DNA of 64,000 bases from Lepidostoma basale (lineage: Eukaryota > Arthropoda > Insecta > Trichoptera > Lepidostomatidae): positions 3,100,001 to 3,164,000 of the forward strand of contig JAHDVF020000840.1 of assembly GCA_022606425.2 (NCBI GenBank). Direction: 5' to 3'. Shown here piece by piece: positions 52,866-62,761 of the stretch. Positions within the stretch are counted from its first letter, which is position 1. Each line of letters starts with the position of its first letter. The position numbers and the translations under genes were made by a program. The notes beneath the pieces are model-generated. The model was given only the letters and a program-made list of their open reading frames with translations, did not search any database and was not told the origin of the DNA.

Positions 52866-53085
52866 GTTTCGTGAACAATGATGTCTTCTTCTTCTTCTGC
52901 TTTATTTAGGACTGTGTCCTGTTATTTCTCGGATGTTATTTCCTGGGATGCAGATGTCCAACTGTCTCGCCATCTTTTAGGCAGTCTTCCTGCAGGTCGA
53001 TTTCTCGTTGATACTTTATTTGCGGCTATATTTATCACTCTTTCAAAACATGCTCTTTCCACATCATCTCTTCAGTAGCGTCTTT

Positions 53086-54179
53086 TCATTTCATTTCATT
53101 TCATTTATTTTGATAATAATCACAAACATTACAGACATACAATTCCAAATCGTTTGCAATTACATTATAAACAGAGAAGCATTAAAAAAATAAAAATTAA
53201 GCTTAAGAGTAAGAAAAAATCATAACATTGATATTGCATCCCTGAGGCAACTCACACTATCACGAAATATGTCGACCTCCGAGGCGATCCGATTAAGCAA
53301 TAAGATTGCCCTACCCACAGGCATTACCATTGGCAGGTTGGTTCTGCAGCGTGGCAAATAAAACAATCTGTGCTGTCTTTGACGAAGGTAATTATCAGGG
53401 ACAAATAGACCTACATCACTCAGGACATCTGAGTTCTGTATACGGCCGCCAATCAGCTGAAAGAAGTGAACTCCCAAGTGAATGTTCCTCCTTCTCTCCA
53501 ATGATTGGTAGCTTAGCATACCTAGCAAGAATTCAGTCGGAAAGAGCCACGGGTAATAACCGCGCTCCCTGAGGTAAAGAAAGCGCAGAAATTTTTTCTG
53601 CACTCGCTCCACCATCAGAGAATATCGGATCCCAGGCGGTGACCAAATAACGGAACTATATTCCAGCCGACTTCTTACCAGGGAATTATACAACACCTGA
53701 AGTACCTGTGTGTTCGAAAATATCTTGGCATTCCTGAAAACAAATCCAAGCATTTTAATGGAACTATTACATAGAGCAACTATGTGAAGATTGAACGATA
53801 ATTGAGCATCGAACAGAACACCGAGATCTCTGGATGTAGAAGCTCTTTCAAGCTGTACCCCATCCATAAGATAGCGAAAGTATAATGTTTTCGATGCCCG
53901 CGTGTATGACATAACAAAGCACTTGGAGACGTTGAAGAATAATTTGTTACGTTTACTCCATTGGGTTATGCTCTGAATGTCACACTGAAGCTTCAAGCAA
54001 TCTGAGGGATTCTCTATTTCGGAGAAAACTTTTATGTCATCAGCAAATAATAAAAAATTTGAAAACTTTATTTCGTTAGAAATATCATTTATGAATATTG
54101 TGAAAAGCAATGGTCCTAAATTGGACCCTTGTGGCACCCCTGATGAGGTGTGAAAGGCTGAAGACTGAAAAAGTTTCTT
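53086..54179 (-). mobile_element. LINE-B non-LTR retrotransposon, 5'-truncated, 7-bp TSD
   Basis: This 1094-bp copy has the tail (AAATG)n on the minus strand (plus tttcatttcatttcattt at 53084-53101) and a 7-bp TSD in RTE-E. It encodes the largest RT fragment in the window. Relatives: 26850, 32725, 41730. Confidence 0.85.
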
Positions 54180-54311
54180 CGTCTTTCTTCTTAGTCTTCC
54201 CCATCGCACGACATCTTCTACATTGCAGATCTTTCTTATTTCAGAATTTCTTATTCTGTCTCGGAGTGTCATTCCCGCAACGGATCGGAGAGTCTTAATT
54301 TCTGTGACCAT
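53220..54311 (-). pseudogene. 363-codon chimeric frame: RTE-E tail fused to LINE-B RT
   Basis: Codons 1-44 come from RTE-E (KTLRSVAGMTLRDRIRN ... RWGRLRRK). From about codon 46 the frame is LINE-B RT: SSGVPQGSNLGPLLFTIFIN (motif B), FLLFADDIKVF (motif C with both aspartates), SKRNKLFFNVSKCFVMSYTR, LYNSLVRSRLEYSSVIWSPP, LERRRNIHLGVHFFQLIGG, HRLFYLPRCRTNLPMVMPVG and ASEVDIFRDSV. The fingers, motif A and the endonuclease are absent, so RT activity is not expected. The frame stays open across the insertion junction. This appears accidental but is transcription-competent coding DNA if a promoter lies upstream. Confidence 0.85.
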
Positions 54312-54344
54312 CCAAAATTATAGTTAAAATATATTAAAGTAGAA

Positions 54345-54775
54345 TAAATGCAGTTGAAATGAGATCTCTTAGAAGAATGTGTGGATACTCTGTGTATGAT
54401 AGAGTGCCGAATGAAAATATAAGAAGTGAATGCGGTGCGAATGATAGTGTCATGAACAAAATAATGAAAGGATCATTAAGATGGTTTGGACATATTGAAA
54501 GAATGAATGAAGAAATAATGGTAAAAAATTATATGTTAATGATGTAAATGGAACCAGAAATAGAGGAAGACCGAGGAAAACGTGGCACGATCAAAGAAAT
54601 CAAATATTGAATGTCGGCTATGTGAGGAGTCAGAGAAATCGACGCGCGTGCATGACACGATGTATGAATGTTAAGGAATCGAGAGAAATATGTCAGGAAA
54701 GAAAAGTGTGGCAGTCCATTCTTTCTGCCTACCCCTTCGGGGAGACGGCGTGATGGTTAGTTAGTTAGTTAGTTT
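54345..54775 (+). pseudogene. RTE-D C-terminus and tail
   Basis: The first frame reads MRSLRRMCGYSVYDRVPNEN, IRSECGANDSVMNKIMKGSL and RWFGHIERMNEEIMVKN. A frameshift after ATG...TTAATGATGT moves to GTRNRGRPRKTWHDQ and CMTRCMNVKESREICQERK, ending GDGVMVS and (GTTA)n. The 1-bp-scale frameshift makes it non-functional. Confidence 0.85.
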
Positions 54776-54779
54776 TATA

Positions 54780-55375
54780 TATTTTTAATATTTTTAATTG
54801 AACAATACTAATAACTTTAGAGAATCCAAAAAAATAATAATTTAATTTAAAATTTCAATAAGTATCATAAAATCAACTTGCTTTCTATGTTCATTGGCTG
54901 TTTTAAGCATAACTCTTTATAATTCATTTGGAATACATCACTGAACTTGTTCAAGTGAGATGGCTTGCATCGGACAGCACCGATGTTATCAAATTGAAAA
55001 CGTCATTCAAATGATTCGAACGCGCGGTGTGAAAAACAATCGCAACTTGTTCCAAGAAATAAAAATGTTATCAAGTATGTTTTTTCATTCCGAGAACAAT
55101 GCCATAACATTACATTAGCTTTTACACGATGCTTTGAAAAAACGGACTGTCATATAAATCTAACCATCGATCAATTCGATGATATAAAAAGAAATGCAAT
55201 CTCATTATAACGTTTGTTTCTATGTACTACTTGTTCAATGTAAAAACGATTTAATTTTGTTCAATTATTTATACATCGAAAATTAATAATCATATAAAAT
55301 GTATAAATTGGGTTATGCATATATTGTATATGTTCATAGATATTTCATGTGTTCATTGAGGTATATTTACAAATC
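54780..55375. other. Unassigned AT-rich sequence
   Basis: Nothing supported. Confidence 0.3.
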
Positions 55376-55379
55376 ATCT

Positions 55380-55490
55380 CCTCACCCTAAAAATATAATA
55401 AATGCGATAGAAATGAAATATCTTAGACGATTGTGTGCTAAAACTCTATATGACGGGTGCCAAAAGGTGCCAAATGCAAATAGATGAAGT
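55380..55490 (+). pseudogene. RTE-D scrap
   Basis: Encodes NAIEMKYLRRLCAKTLYD, the AVEMRSLRRMCGYSVYD block. It ends there. Confidence 0.55.
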
Positions 55491-55499
55491 ATATTCAAT

Positions 55500-55630
55500 C
55501 ATGTAGGCATTTCTAAGGCATTTGATATAATACCTATGAAAAACAAAATATGTCATTCCCATAAAATATAATAAAACTTCTAGAAAACTGACGTTTTCAT
55601 TCGTATTAATTATTTAATATGGAGTTTTAC
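55500..55630 (+). repeat. P5 PLE-like end next to the PLE
   Basis: Core tctaaggcatttgatataat, then acctatgaaaaacaaaatat and gtcattcccat, followed by aaaacttctagaaaactgac and tttcattcgtatt. It abuts the left arm of the PLE, whose insertion probably interrupted it. Confidence 0.5.
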
Positions 55631-55690
55631 ATCATTTTTGAATTACTTTTTGATAACTTTGTATCACAACACTTTATTACACTTTTTTCA

Positions 55691-55724
55691 GACATGTTTC
55701 GGGACACAGAAGCCCCTTCTTCAG
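55691..55724 (-). ncRNA. Hammerhead-like core, left PLE arm
   Basis: The minus strand reads CTGAAGAAGGGGCTTCTG, TGTCCCGAAACATGTC: CTGANGA box, one extra base, GGG/CCC stem II, GAAAC and a 2-bp stem III before GTC. Hammerheads with very short stem III are known from PLEs. Activity is untested. Confidence 0.5.
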
Positions 55725-56045
55725 TGTGTATAAATTTTAACAGCTAAATGAGACAAAATCGTTACTTATATACTAAATAAAATTAAAATGGTAAAGGAGG
55801 AGTGGGGGTGGTTCCAAGAAATAGTGTTAATTACATTTTAGCCGGAATAATGGGACAGGGGAAATAAATCTAGTATCGGACTGGAAGTTAAATTAATTTG
55901 ATTATTTATAATTTCTTCTTTATTTTTTATCGACTTTTTTATTTCTAGGATTTCAAGGTTGTTTAATGTTACTTTTCTATTACTGATATGCAAAACTTCA
56001 ACGCCGTTATTTTTATCGAAGGAGTGATCTTTTTCTATGAGATGA

Positions 56046-57266
56046 TTCGCGAATTCAAGTGCATTCAATAATGCAAGTTTAATTGCATCTTCAAATAATG
56101 CAAGTTTAAGCGATGACGTCAAAAAAGATTTAATTTCCTTGTATAATGTCTGCATCAATCAAAATTATTTCCAATTTAATAACAAAAATTATAAACAGTC
56201 TGAAGGATTGCCCATGGGTGCACCCACAAGCCCATTATTTGCCGATATTTTTGTAAACAATTTAGAAAATAAATTTTTTAAATGTGATTCCAATTTAATT
56301 AAAAATGTTTTCATTTGGAAAAGATACGTAGACGATATTTTTTGTATTTGGACAGGCACGGATAGGCAGTTAACTTCTTTCCTCACCCTTATCAACTCCT
56401 TCCATGAACATATCAAATTCACATTAGAAATCGGACATAATAATAAACTTAACTTCCTAGATTTAACCTTAAATATAATAGACAACAAAATCAAATTTAA
56501 CATATTTCGAAAACCCACGTATACAGATAATGTAATTCATAATATGTCCAATCACCCGAGGTCACATAAACATTCAGCTTTCCATGCCATGTTGACTCGT
56601 TTAATTAATATACCTCTTTCACTAGAAAATTATAATAAAGAACTAACTACAATAAAACATATTGCTAAAAATAATGGTTACAGTGATAATCTAATCGATA
56701 ATATTTTAAATAAAAAAAACAAAAATAAGTTTACTAAAACAATTTTGTATACTCCACCTAACTATAATCAGAAAAATAATCAATGGCGTAGAATTTTATA
56801 TATTAATAATCTAACAAATATAGTTTCTAAAGATCTTCCGTTAGACATTAGACCCGCGTTCTATACCAATAATAATCTAGGTAAATTGTTAATAAATAAT
56901 AAAGACAAAGAAGACAAACTAATCCAATCGGGAGTATACAAACTTAAATGCGACGATTGCCCATCTTATTGTATAGGAAAAACAACGCGCAACATTAATT
57001 TAAGAATGAAGGAACACATTAGGTGTCTCTCAAATAATAATTTTTCCGAATTCGCGAATCATCTCATAGAAAAAGATCACTCCTTCGATAAAAATAACGG
57101 CGTTGAAGTTTTGCATATCAGTAATAGAAAAGTAACATTAAACAACCTTGAAATCCTAGAAATAAAAAAGTCGATAAAAAATAAAGAAGAAATTATAAAT
57201 AATCAAATTAATTTAACTTCCAGTCCGATACTAGATTTGTTTCCCCTGTCCCATTATTCCGGCTAA
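56046..57266 (+). CDS. PLE reverse transcriptase (partial) with GIY-YIG endonuclease
   Basis: About 406 open codons follow the stop at 56043-56045; there is no good ATG near the start, as expected for a truncated element. Order: NQNYFQFNNKNYKQSEG, LPMGAPTSPLFADIF (RT motif B), WKRYVDDIFCIWTG (motif C with the DD pair), HNNKLNFLDLTL, IFRKPTYTDNVIH, then the GIY-YIG domain SGVYKLKCDDCPSYCIGKTT, RNINLRMKEH and the C-terminal FANHLIEKDHSFD. The catalytic aspartate of motif A and everything upstream is missing, so RT activity is unlikely. The endonuclease domain looks complete. Only PLEs join this RT type to GIY-YIG. Confidence 0.9.
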   Translation, partial: FANSSAFNNASLIASSNNASLSDDVKKDLISLYNVCINQNYFQFNNKNYKQSEGLPMGAPTSPLFADIFVNNLENKFFKCDSNLIKNVFIWKRYVDDIFCIWTGTDRQLTSFLTLINSFHEHIKFTLEIGHNNKLNFLDLTLNIIDNKIKFNIFRKPTYTDNVIHNMSNHPRSHKHSAFHAMLTRLINIPLSLENYNKELTTIKHIAKNNGYSDNLIDNILNKKNKNKFTKTILYTPPNYNQKNNQWRRILYINNLTNIVSKDLPLDIRPAFYTNNNLGKLLINNKDKEDKLIQSGVYKLKCDDCPSYCIGKTTRNINLRMKEHIRCLSNNNFSEFANHLIEKDHSFDKNNGVEVLHISNRKVTLNNLEILEIKKSIKNKEEIINNQINLTSSPILDLFPLSHYSG

Positions 57267-57379
57267 AATGTAATTAACACTATTTCTTGGAACCACCCCC
57301 ACTCCTCCTTTACCATTTTAATTTTATTTAGTATATAAGTAACGATTTTGTCTCATTTAGCTGTTAAAATTTATACACA

Positions 57380-57413
57380 CTGAAGAAGAGGCTTCTGTGT
57401 CCCGAAACATGTC
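57380..57413 (+). ncRNA. Hammerhead-like core, right PLE arm
   Basis: CTGAAGAAGAGGCTTCTG, TGTCCCGAAACATGTC. Stem II is weakened to 2-3 pairs by the G-to-A change relative to the left arm. Flanking ttatacaca and tgtaataa could build a bulged stem I. Confidence 0.5.
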
Positions 57414-57469
57414 TGAAAAAAGTGTAATAAAGTGTTGTGATACAAAGTTATCAAAAAGTAATTCAAATA

Positions 57470-57545
57470 TGAATCCGCAACACAAAGTAATGGCGAATAT
57501 AGAAGAAATTTTACATCATTGTTCAAGAAATAATAAATAAGTAGA
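57470..57545 (+). repeat. P4 outer end beyond the PLE arm
   Basis: aatccgcaacacaaagtaat and tttacatcattgttcaagaa match 30118-30160. The left side of the PLE has only gagttttacatcattttt (55622-55639), so the two outer ends are not equivalent. Confidence 0.5.
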
Positions 57546-57739
57546 AGAGTGTTTTTAAATTATTTTTAATGCCACACCACAAATAAAGTTCTTCACATAT
57601 TATAAATATATATAAATAAAGATTTTTGTTGTTGTCATTATTTACAATGAACTTCTACCGAGAACATTAAAAATGATAATGCTTATATTCGACAAAGAGC
57701 ATTTAAATTTGATCAAATCAACAATCAATCTGTAACCGT

Positions 57740-57905
57740 ACTAAACTTGAGGAATCGGAGATGTCGACGTGCGTGCATGATACAATAATTGAATGTTGAG
57801 GAAGCACGAGAAGTATGTCAGAGACAAAGAACAATGTGGCGGGCCATTCTTTTTGCCCAGCCCTTTGGGGAGACGATGTGATGGTTGGATAGTTAGTTAG
57901 TTAGA
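57740..57905 (+). pseudogene. RTE-D 3' terminus
   Basis: ggaatcggagatgtcgacgt, gaatgttgaggaagcacgag and gtggcgggccattctttttg lead to gatgtgatggttggatagtt. About 165 bp of the end remain. Confidence 0.65.
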
Positions 57906-57936
57906 TAGCATTTAAATTTTATGGTATCACCCCTCT

Positions 57937-58453
57937 AATGACCTCCCCAGAGAAGTAAGGTCACAGGTGGATAGGGCTGTAGCGGTTGCAGGCTGCCTGA
58001 AAGATGTCATATGGAGAAACAAGGACATGAGGACTGACAGCAAGGTACGCATCTATAAGACCTGTGTGCGACCAATCCTCACATATGGCATTGAATCGAG
58101 GGCAGACTATGTCTAGACAAAAAGCATGCTCAGGACAACCGAGATAAAAACACTCCGCGCTATAGCTGGCAAGACCCTACGTGATCGAGTTAGGAATACA
58201 GCAATCCGAGAAATCTGCGAGGTCGAAGATGTGGTCAGATGGGGACGTCAAAGACGGCGATACTGGCATCAACACGTAGAAAGGATGAGCTCAAATAGGA
58301 TACCACACATAGCTCTCCATAGAACGCCAAACGGACAACGCCGACCAGGAAGACCCCCGAAACGGTGGAGAGAAAGCTGGAGTTCAGCGTCTCAAGAGGA
58401 CCCGCCTGAAATAACAGACTCCTGAGTCTACCAAAAGTGAAGAAGAAGAATAA
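57937..58453 (+). pseudogene. RTE-E C-terminus with perfect 14-bp TSD
   Basis: TSD GGTATCACCCCTCT at 57923-57936 and 58454-58467. Plus frame: REVRSQVDRAVAVAGCLKDV, DSKVRIYKTCVRPILTYGIE, a TAG, then TTEIKTLRAIAGKTLRDRVR, REICEVEDVVRWGRQRRRYW, HVERMSSNRIPHIALHR and RRPGRPPKRWRESWSSASQE with a TGA. It ends in (GAAGAA)n. This is the best RTE-E copy, broken only by the single TAG after DYV; the protein is missing its N-terminal endonuclease and RT core. Confidence 0.9.
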
Positions 58454-58469
58454 GGTATCACCCCTCTCC

Positions 58470-58840
58470 GGAAAGATGAATTAATTTGAAACGCTGTGTA
58501 CGCATCAAAGGTAGATTTGTCGCTTAGTAACACTTGACAACAGAGAGACAGGAAATCGCAGGTTAACGACTGTCGCCTCTAAACAATGAGATCTTTTAAA
58601 TGCATTGAAAGCAGACTACAATGAAGATGATATTTTATGCGAGACAATATGAAAAAGTTGGTCAGTATTGTTAGGAGATTTTTACCGGCGTTTTCATTGT
58701 TAGATCTATAGATGTTAATAACCTATCATTGTCTGTACTTAAAAAAATCATTAAATCATTCAAATAAATTTCTCGAATGCCATGAACTTCGTGACTAATT
58801 ATTTACACTTCAATAAAGTTCTTAGTAACATCATATGATT
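58470..58840. other. Unassigned sequence
   Basis: Nothing supported. Confidence 0.3.
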
Positions 58841-58845
58841 TTAAA

Positions 58846-59290
58846 CCAATGATACTCAAGCTTTTTTTTTCTTCTGGCCACATACATATATTTGTAAAAT
58901 TACGCGGGCCGTAACACTATACTGGTATGGCGAAAAAGAAATAATGAACCCCCGACCCCCCTTTTTAAAAAAATATGTTTTTGAGATTTTAAAAATTATA
59001 AACTAAAACAGAATAATAATAGTGCATATCGCTGAGGAAGGCACGATTTTGTAGTCTTGTATTTTTCAGGAACTAATGTCCAAAAATCGATGTAGGTACT
59101 TCTTTTCCCTCCCTTTTTTCTTCAAAAATAGTTTTCAGATTAGTATCGTTCTTAAACAATCCTCTTCGGGGGTCACTATCTATGCGTCAAAGTAGAAACG
59201 AATCTCAAAATGCTAGATTTTTAAAAATCATGTTCCTGGTGATAAATGGGAAAATAAAAGCTTGGAGGGCCGCATGTTGGGTATGGTTGT
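58846..59290. mobile_element. Possible hAT-like remnant
   Basis: The left ccaatgatactcaagctttt and right gagggccgcatgttgggtat resemble hAT-type ends (ctcaa near the 5' end, gggccgc near the 3' end). The TIRs align weakly and no TSD could be fixed. No coding frame. Confidence 0.35.
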
Positions 59291-59309
59291 TTTAAACTGT
59301 TAAAATTAC

Positions 59310-59580
59310 ACTGTTATAACATTTTTTTTACTATACACTTTTTAAGAATGTTGTAACAGCTGTTTTGCCAACCGTTGTTGGCATCGTCATGTCGTTAATC
59401 AAATCAAATCAGGCAAATAAGGCATCAATTGAGTACAGGTAAAATATAATATACGAGTATACAATATAATACCAGGAACGCATGGGAGATGGTTCGACAT
59501 TAGGAAGACAAGTTACTAAAGTCAAGAGTATTATCAGGTGTTACAAACAACTAAAGATAAAAATTGAAAGAGTACTATTT
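59310..59580 (-). repeat. P2 PLE-like end interrupted by LINE-A
   Basis: Plus-strand gtaacagctgttttgccaac and cgttgttggcatcgtcatg are the complement of the P2 core (about 59355-59390). The ttatcaggtgttacaaac at 59532-59549 resumes it beyond the LINE-A piece. Confidence 0.5.
59398..59535 (-). repeat. LINE-A 3' UTR copy
   Basis: aatcaaatcaaatcaggcaa is the complemented tail; accaggaacgcatgggagat and ggttcgacattaggaag lead to the last codons. About 135 bp, 5'-truncated. Confidence 0.65.
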
Positions 59581-60090
59581 ATAGGGCAAAGAACTCATTA
59601 GTGTGATTAGTCATAGACAAAATTAGTTTACGAAAACTGTTGACAATTTTACAAACATACGAGTATATAATAAAGGTGGGAAAAAAACGATGATAAGAAA
59701 GATCAATTATACATAAAAGGAATTTGAATTGAAGAAAGTATAAATAATATTATAAGCAAACATAAAACAGACGGGGAAAACAGTAATTATAAAGAACAAT
59801 TATACATCCATAGTATAAATTCAAGTGCGAAGAGTCATAATAAATTAAGGACGATAAACATTAGAAGGAACCAGATTACATTAATAAGAAAAGGGAACAA
59901 AAGATTAAGGTATTTTTTTAAATTTAGATTGTATAAAGGAAGAGTTTTTAATGTACTGTATATGACATATGATTTTATAACTTTTACAATCTTATTGAGA
60001 GTGATTCTTGCTTCTGCGATCCAGTTACAAACAAATCCAATTATAGAAATATATAAATTCATCACATTTTTACGGATTTCTAACACAAAA
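59580..60090. other. Unassigned AT-rich sequence
   Basis: The opposing 83- and 61-codon frames here are AT-driven and have no motif. Confidence 0.3.
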
Positions 60091-60094
60091 AAAC

Positions 60095-60530
60095 CATCAC
60101 GCCGTTTCAGATAGAATGCAGGCAGATAGAATGGAACGCCATTATATTTTATCCTATCACACCTCTCTAGCTTCCTCCATATTCATACAGCGAGTTATAC
60201 ACGCACGTCGATTCTTCCGATTTCTGATCAATCTGGTCTTGTCACGTTTTTCTTAGCCTTCCTCGGCGCCGTATTCTATTAACATCGTGAAACCATTATT
60301 TCTTCATCCATGCGTTCTGTGTGACCAAACTAACCCGGTGATCCTTCAATAATTTTGTCCATAATACTTTCTTCCGCTCTACATTCCTTCCTAATTTCAG
60401 CATTAGCTACTCTGTCGTAAATCGTTTCACTATACATGTCTAAGGGATATCATCTCTACCGTATTTATTCTGCTCCCATTCTTCTTCTGTTAGTTCCATG
60501 CTTCGCTTCCATATATAATGGTTATAACTA
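60095..60530 (-). pseudogene. RTE-D C-terminal region, decayed
   Basis: aaccatcacgccgtttcaga, atacacgcacgtcgattctt, then gccttcctcggcgccgtat (GRPRK), gtgaccaaactaacccggtg (RWFGH) and ctctgtcgtaaatcg (YDR) are in order on the minus strand. It covers about 130 codons with many stops. Confidence 0.7.
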
Positions 60531-60651
60531 GAACTGTAAATATTATAAATACTTTTTAAAAACAAAGAAATACTCTACTCAATCGTTAACGTATACTTTC
60601 TTCACGATTCTTTCATAATCCGTGCGTTACATGTGTACAAATTAACTTAGT

Positions 60652-61031
60652 ATTCTTCCTCTTCTTTCTTGTTGTAGACCTATGTGGTATGTTCTCCAGA
60701 GTAGTGCTCCTTCTGTGTCGTTGACTCCCAGGTCCACTCCCAGGTCCATCCATCTTTTAGGAGGTCTTCCACGAGGACGAGTCCCATGAGGCTGATTATG
60801 CAATGCAATATAGGGGAGTCTGGTAGTATCCATTCTTTGACCGTACCAGTCCCTTTTTCGCTGTCGCTTCATCTTATAATATCCTCAACCTCACATATCT
60901 ATCTTATTCTAGTGTACCTCACGCAATCTCTCAGTGTCTTGCCTGCTATCGTCCTCAGTGTCTTCATTTCGGAAGTCCTCAAAGCTTGTTTGGTCCTGAC
61001 TGTGTATGCCCTTGCTGCGACGCCATATGTT
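60652..61031 (-). pseudogene. RTE-E C-terminus with 11-bp TSD
   Basis: TSD ATTAACTTAGT at 60641-60651 and 61032-61042. Minus strand: a decayed TLRTIA..T.R segment, then MKRQRKRDWYGQRMDTTR and GTRPRGRPPKRWMDLGVDLG. A 12-bp duplication repeats the LGVDLG codons (tcccaggtccac twice at about 60727-60750). HV between G and Q is lost. Tail (GAAGAA)-like at 60653-60668. Confidence 0.85.
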
Positions 61032-61042
61032 ATTAACTTAGT

Positions 61043-61690
61043 GTTATACCATATATATTTACGTATTTCAAATACAATATTGTATCATATTACCACAACG
61101 CGTATGAAGTCTGTGATCTTTATAATATTCATATTGTACTATTTACTTTCACGTCAGTCCTAACGTTACAATACAATGATCATAGTTCACACACCTCTCT
61201 GTAATATAATATCTTCCAAACTACGAATATTGTAACTAAGAAACCACGCCAATAAAGGTGATACTATAGTAAAGTCCACACAAAAGTCACAGGTAGACTA
61301 TGGATTTTTTGCGAACACTTCTTTTGTGTCCATTATCTCTTATTATTGTTAGGTCCCTAAAAGGTTTTCTTCTCTGCGGCTTTACCGGCAATAAAAGATT
61401 TCACTTTAGTCTGACTGAGAAATACGTAGTAAAATAGTTAAATGCTTCGATAATGCAGTAGTTAATATCGCAACAAGTATTACAATTTTTTTTAGTACTG
61501 TTTTGTTGGTGCCCACTATATTTATCCTTATTGTTTTGCATTAATAAATTGCACATTAAAAAAAATTATCACAATGTTCAGATAAGCAATAGTGTTATTT
61601 AGTATTGATTTAATTATCCATTATATAAAACTGTTTATATTAACATTAATAATAATTTAGACAGGATAGAAAAAATATATTATATTATAA
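61043..61690. other. Unassigned AT-rich sequence
   Basis: Nothing supported. The long 125-codon frame at 60786-61163 is antisense to RTE-E for most of its length. Confidence 0.3.
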
Positions 61691-61694
61691 CAAA

Positions 61695-61830
61695 CAAAAA
61701 AACCATCACGCCGTTTCCACGCAGGGGTAGGTAAAGATAATGGATCGCCACACTACTCTACCCTAGCACACATTCATACAACGAGTCATACACGCACGTC
61801 GATTCTTCCGATTCTAATATATAGCTACTG
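61695..61830 (-). pseudogene. RTE-D 3' terminus
   Basis: aaccatcacgccgtttccac, ataatggatcgccacactac and catacacgcacgtcgattct are complements of the RTE-D 3' block. The tail here is a short (CAAA)n in place of (GTTA)n. Confidence 0.6.
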
Positions 61831-61831
61831 A

Positions 61832-62295
61832 ACTTCTCAGTAAATGATATTTTATTTATACGAGTTTAGTATGACACAGGAAGAGTATGAACATTGCATT
61901 TATACGTAAATGCAAACAATAAAAAATCTCGATTTTAATTAATGTATGCATAGCAACATTTTTGAAACGTTATATCATTTACCATCACAACTAATGGAAT
62001 AATAGTTAAGTGGATACGTTATATTATAATAAAAGACACATTGTATAATATTAATGCCTTTATCATTATTTTTTACATATTTTTAAATAGACGACTCGTT
62101 TGGATCAGTTTTTCAGTTCATAAGCGTTGAATAAATATGAATTCAATGGACATCATCAAAATGTAAGAGAGAGAAAAAATACACTTACCAATAAATTCAT
62201 GGATTTAACTCTGGAATCCACAATAATGATTTTTTTTACATTAAACACTTTTTAATGTTTCCTGAACAATTATGTAAAACTCCATTTTAAATAAT
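61832..62295. other. Unassigned AT-rich sequence
   Basis: Nothing supported. Confidence 0.3.
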
Positions 62296-62299
62296 TAAT

Positions 62300-62545
62300 G
62301 AAGATCTGGTCCCAACCCTAATGTATGGAAGCGTAGCATGGAACTGGCGGAAGAAGGATGTGAGCAGAATAAATGCGGTAAATATGCAGTGAAATCCCTA
62401 AGACGTACCTATGTGTAGTAGAACGATATATAAAACAAAATCTCAAATGCTGATATAAGAAAGGAATGCAGAGCGGAAAAAGGTATTATGAACAAAATTA
62501 TGAAAGGATCGCTGTTTTGGTTCGGACATATGGGAATATGTTTCG
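62300..62545 (+). pseudogene. RTE-D internal fragment
   Basis: LMYGSVAWNWRKKDVSRINA, then a frame change, KSLRRTY, RKECRAEKGIMNKIMKGSLF and WFGHM. It then stops at the P5 element. Several frameshifts. Confidence 0.7.
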
Positions 62546-62690
62546 CATGTGGCAGGCATTATCAAATGTCATAAATTTGATAATACCTTAGACAGGCAAA
62601 ACATGTCATTACCATAAGTTATAATAAAACTTCTAGAAAACGGAGATTTTCATTTGTATTGAATAATTAAAACACTACTTATTTCACTTT
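62545..62690 (+). repeat. P5 PLE-like inverted pair
   Basis: The left half is gtttcgcatgtggcaggcat, tatcaaatg; the right half is catttgataatacct-like sequence, then aggcaaaacatgtcatt and aaaacttctagaaaacgg. The core is AAATTTGATAATACCTTAGA, CAGGCAAAACATGTC, with stem II CCTT../..AGG. Confidence 0.5.
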
Positions 62691-62760
62691 TAATTGAATT
62701 TTTGTCGACATAATTCCGAAGGTTCAAAACCTTTTTCGTTGGGAAACAATTTAAACGGAC
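62690..62760 (-). repeat. P3 PLE-like scrap
   Basis: cacttttaattgaatttttg, tcgacataattccgaaggtt and caaaacctttttcgttggga form a minus-strand P3 end with a decayed core. Confidence 0.4.
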
Positions 62761-62761
62761 C

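Larger units (their letters stand above)
52870..54311 (-). pseudogene. RTE-E C-terminus split by LINE-B
   Basis: The 5' part (54311-54180, minus) reads MVTEIKTLRSVAGMTLRDRI, IRKICNVEDVVRWGRLRRK. The 3' part (53085-52880) reads a decayed W..HV, then RPAGRLPKRWRDSWTSASQE and the (AGAAGA)n tail. Both parts join into the usual RTE-E sequence once LINE-B is removed. CGTCTTT (plus strand) is present at 53079-53085 and 54180-54186. Confidence 0.85.
55637..57467 (+). mobile_element. Penelope-like element with 420-bp inverted terminal arms
   Basis: The right arm (57048-57467) holds the end of the ORF, the 3' UTR and a hammerhead-like core (57380-57413). The left arm (55637-56056) is the same 420 bp in inverted orientation with its core at 55691-55724. 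I saw only a couple of differences between arms, for example gaagaaggggc against gaagaagaggc. The inner breakpoint of both arms is the palindrome GAATTC. Inverted terminal repeats are one of the known PLE architectures. The near identity of the arms indicates a recent event. 5' truncation has removed the start of the RT. Confidence 0.85.

Noticed and set aside
55838..56158. Separate 106-codon minus-strand gene beside the PLE
   Set aside because: Most of it is the inverted copy of the PLE C-terminus in the left arm, not an independent gene.
15304..58453. A craniofacial development protein 2-like host gene, as such peptides are often labelled
   Set aside because: The GRPRKRW-type peptides belong to multi-copy, 5'-truncated RTE elements with TSDs; the database label reflects retroelement contamination.
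60786..61163. 125-codon plus-strand frame
   Set aside because: Mostly antisense to RTE-E.
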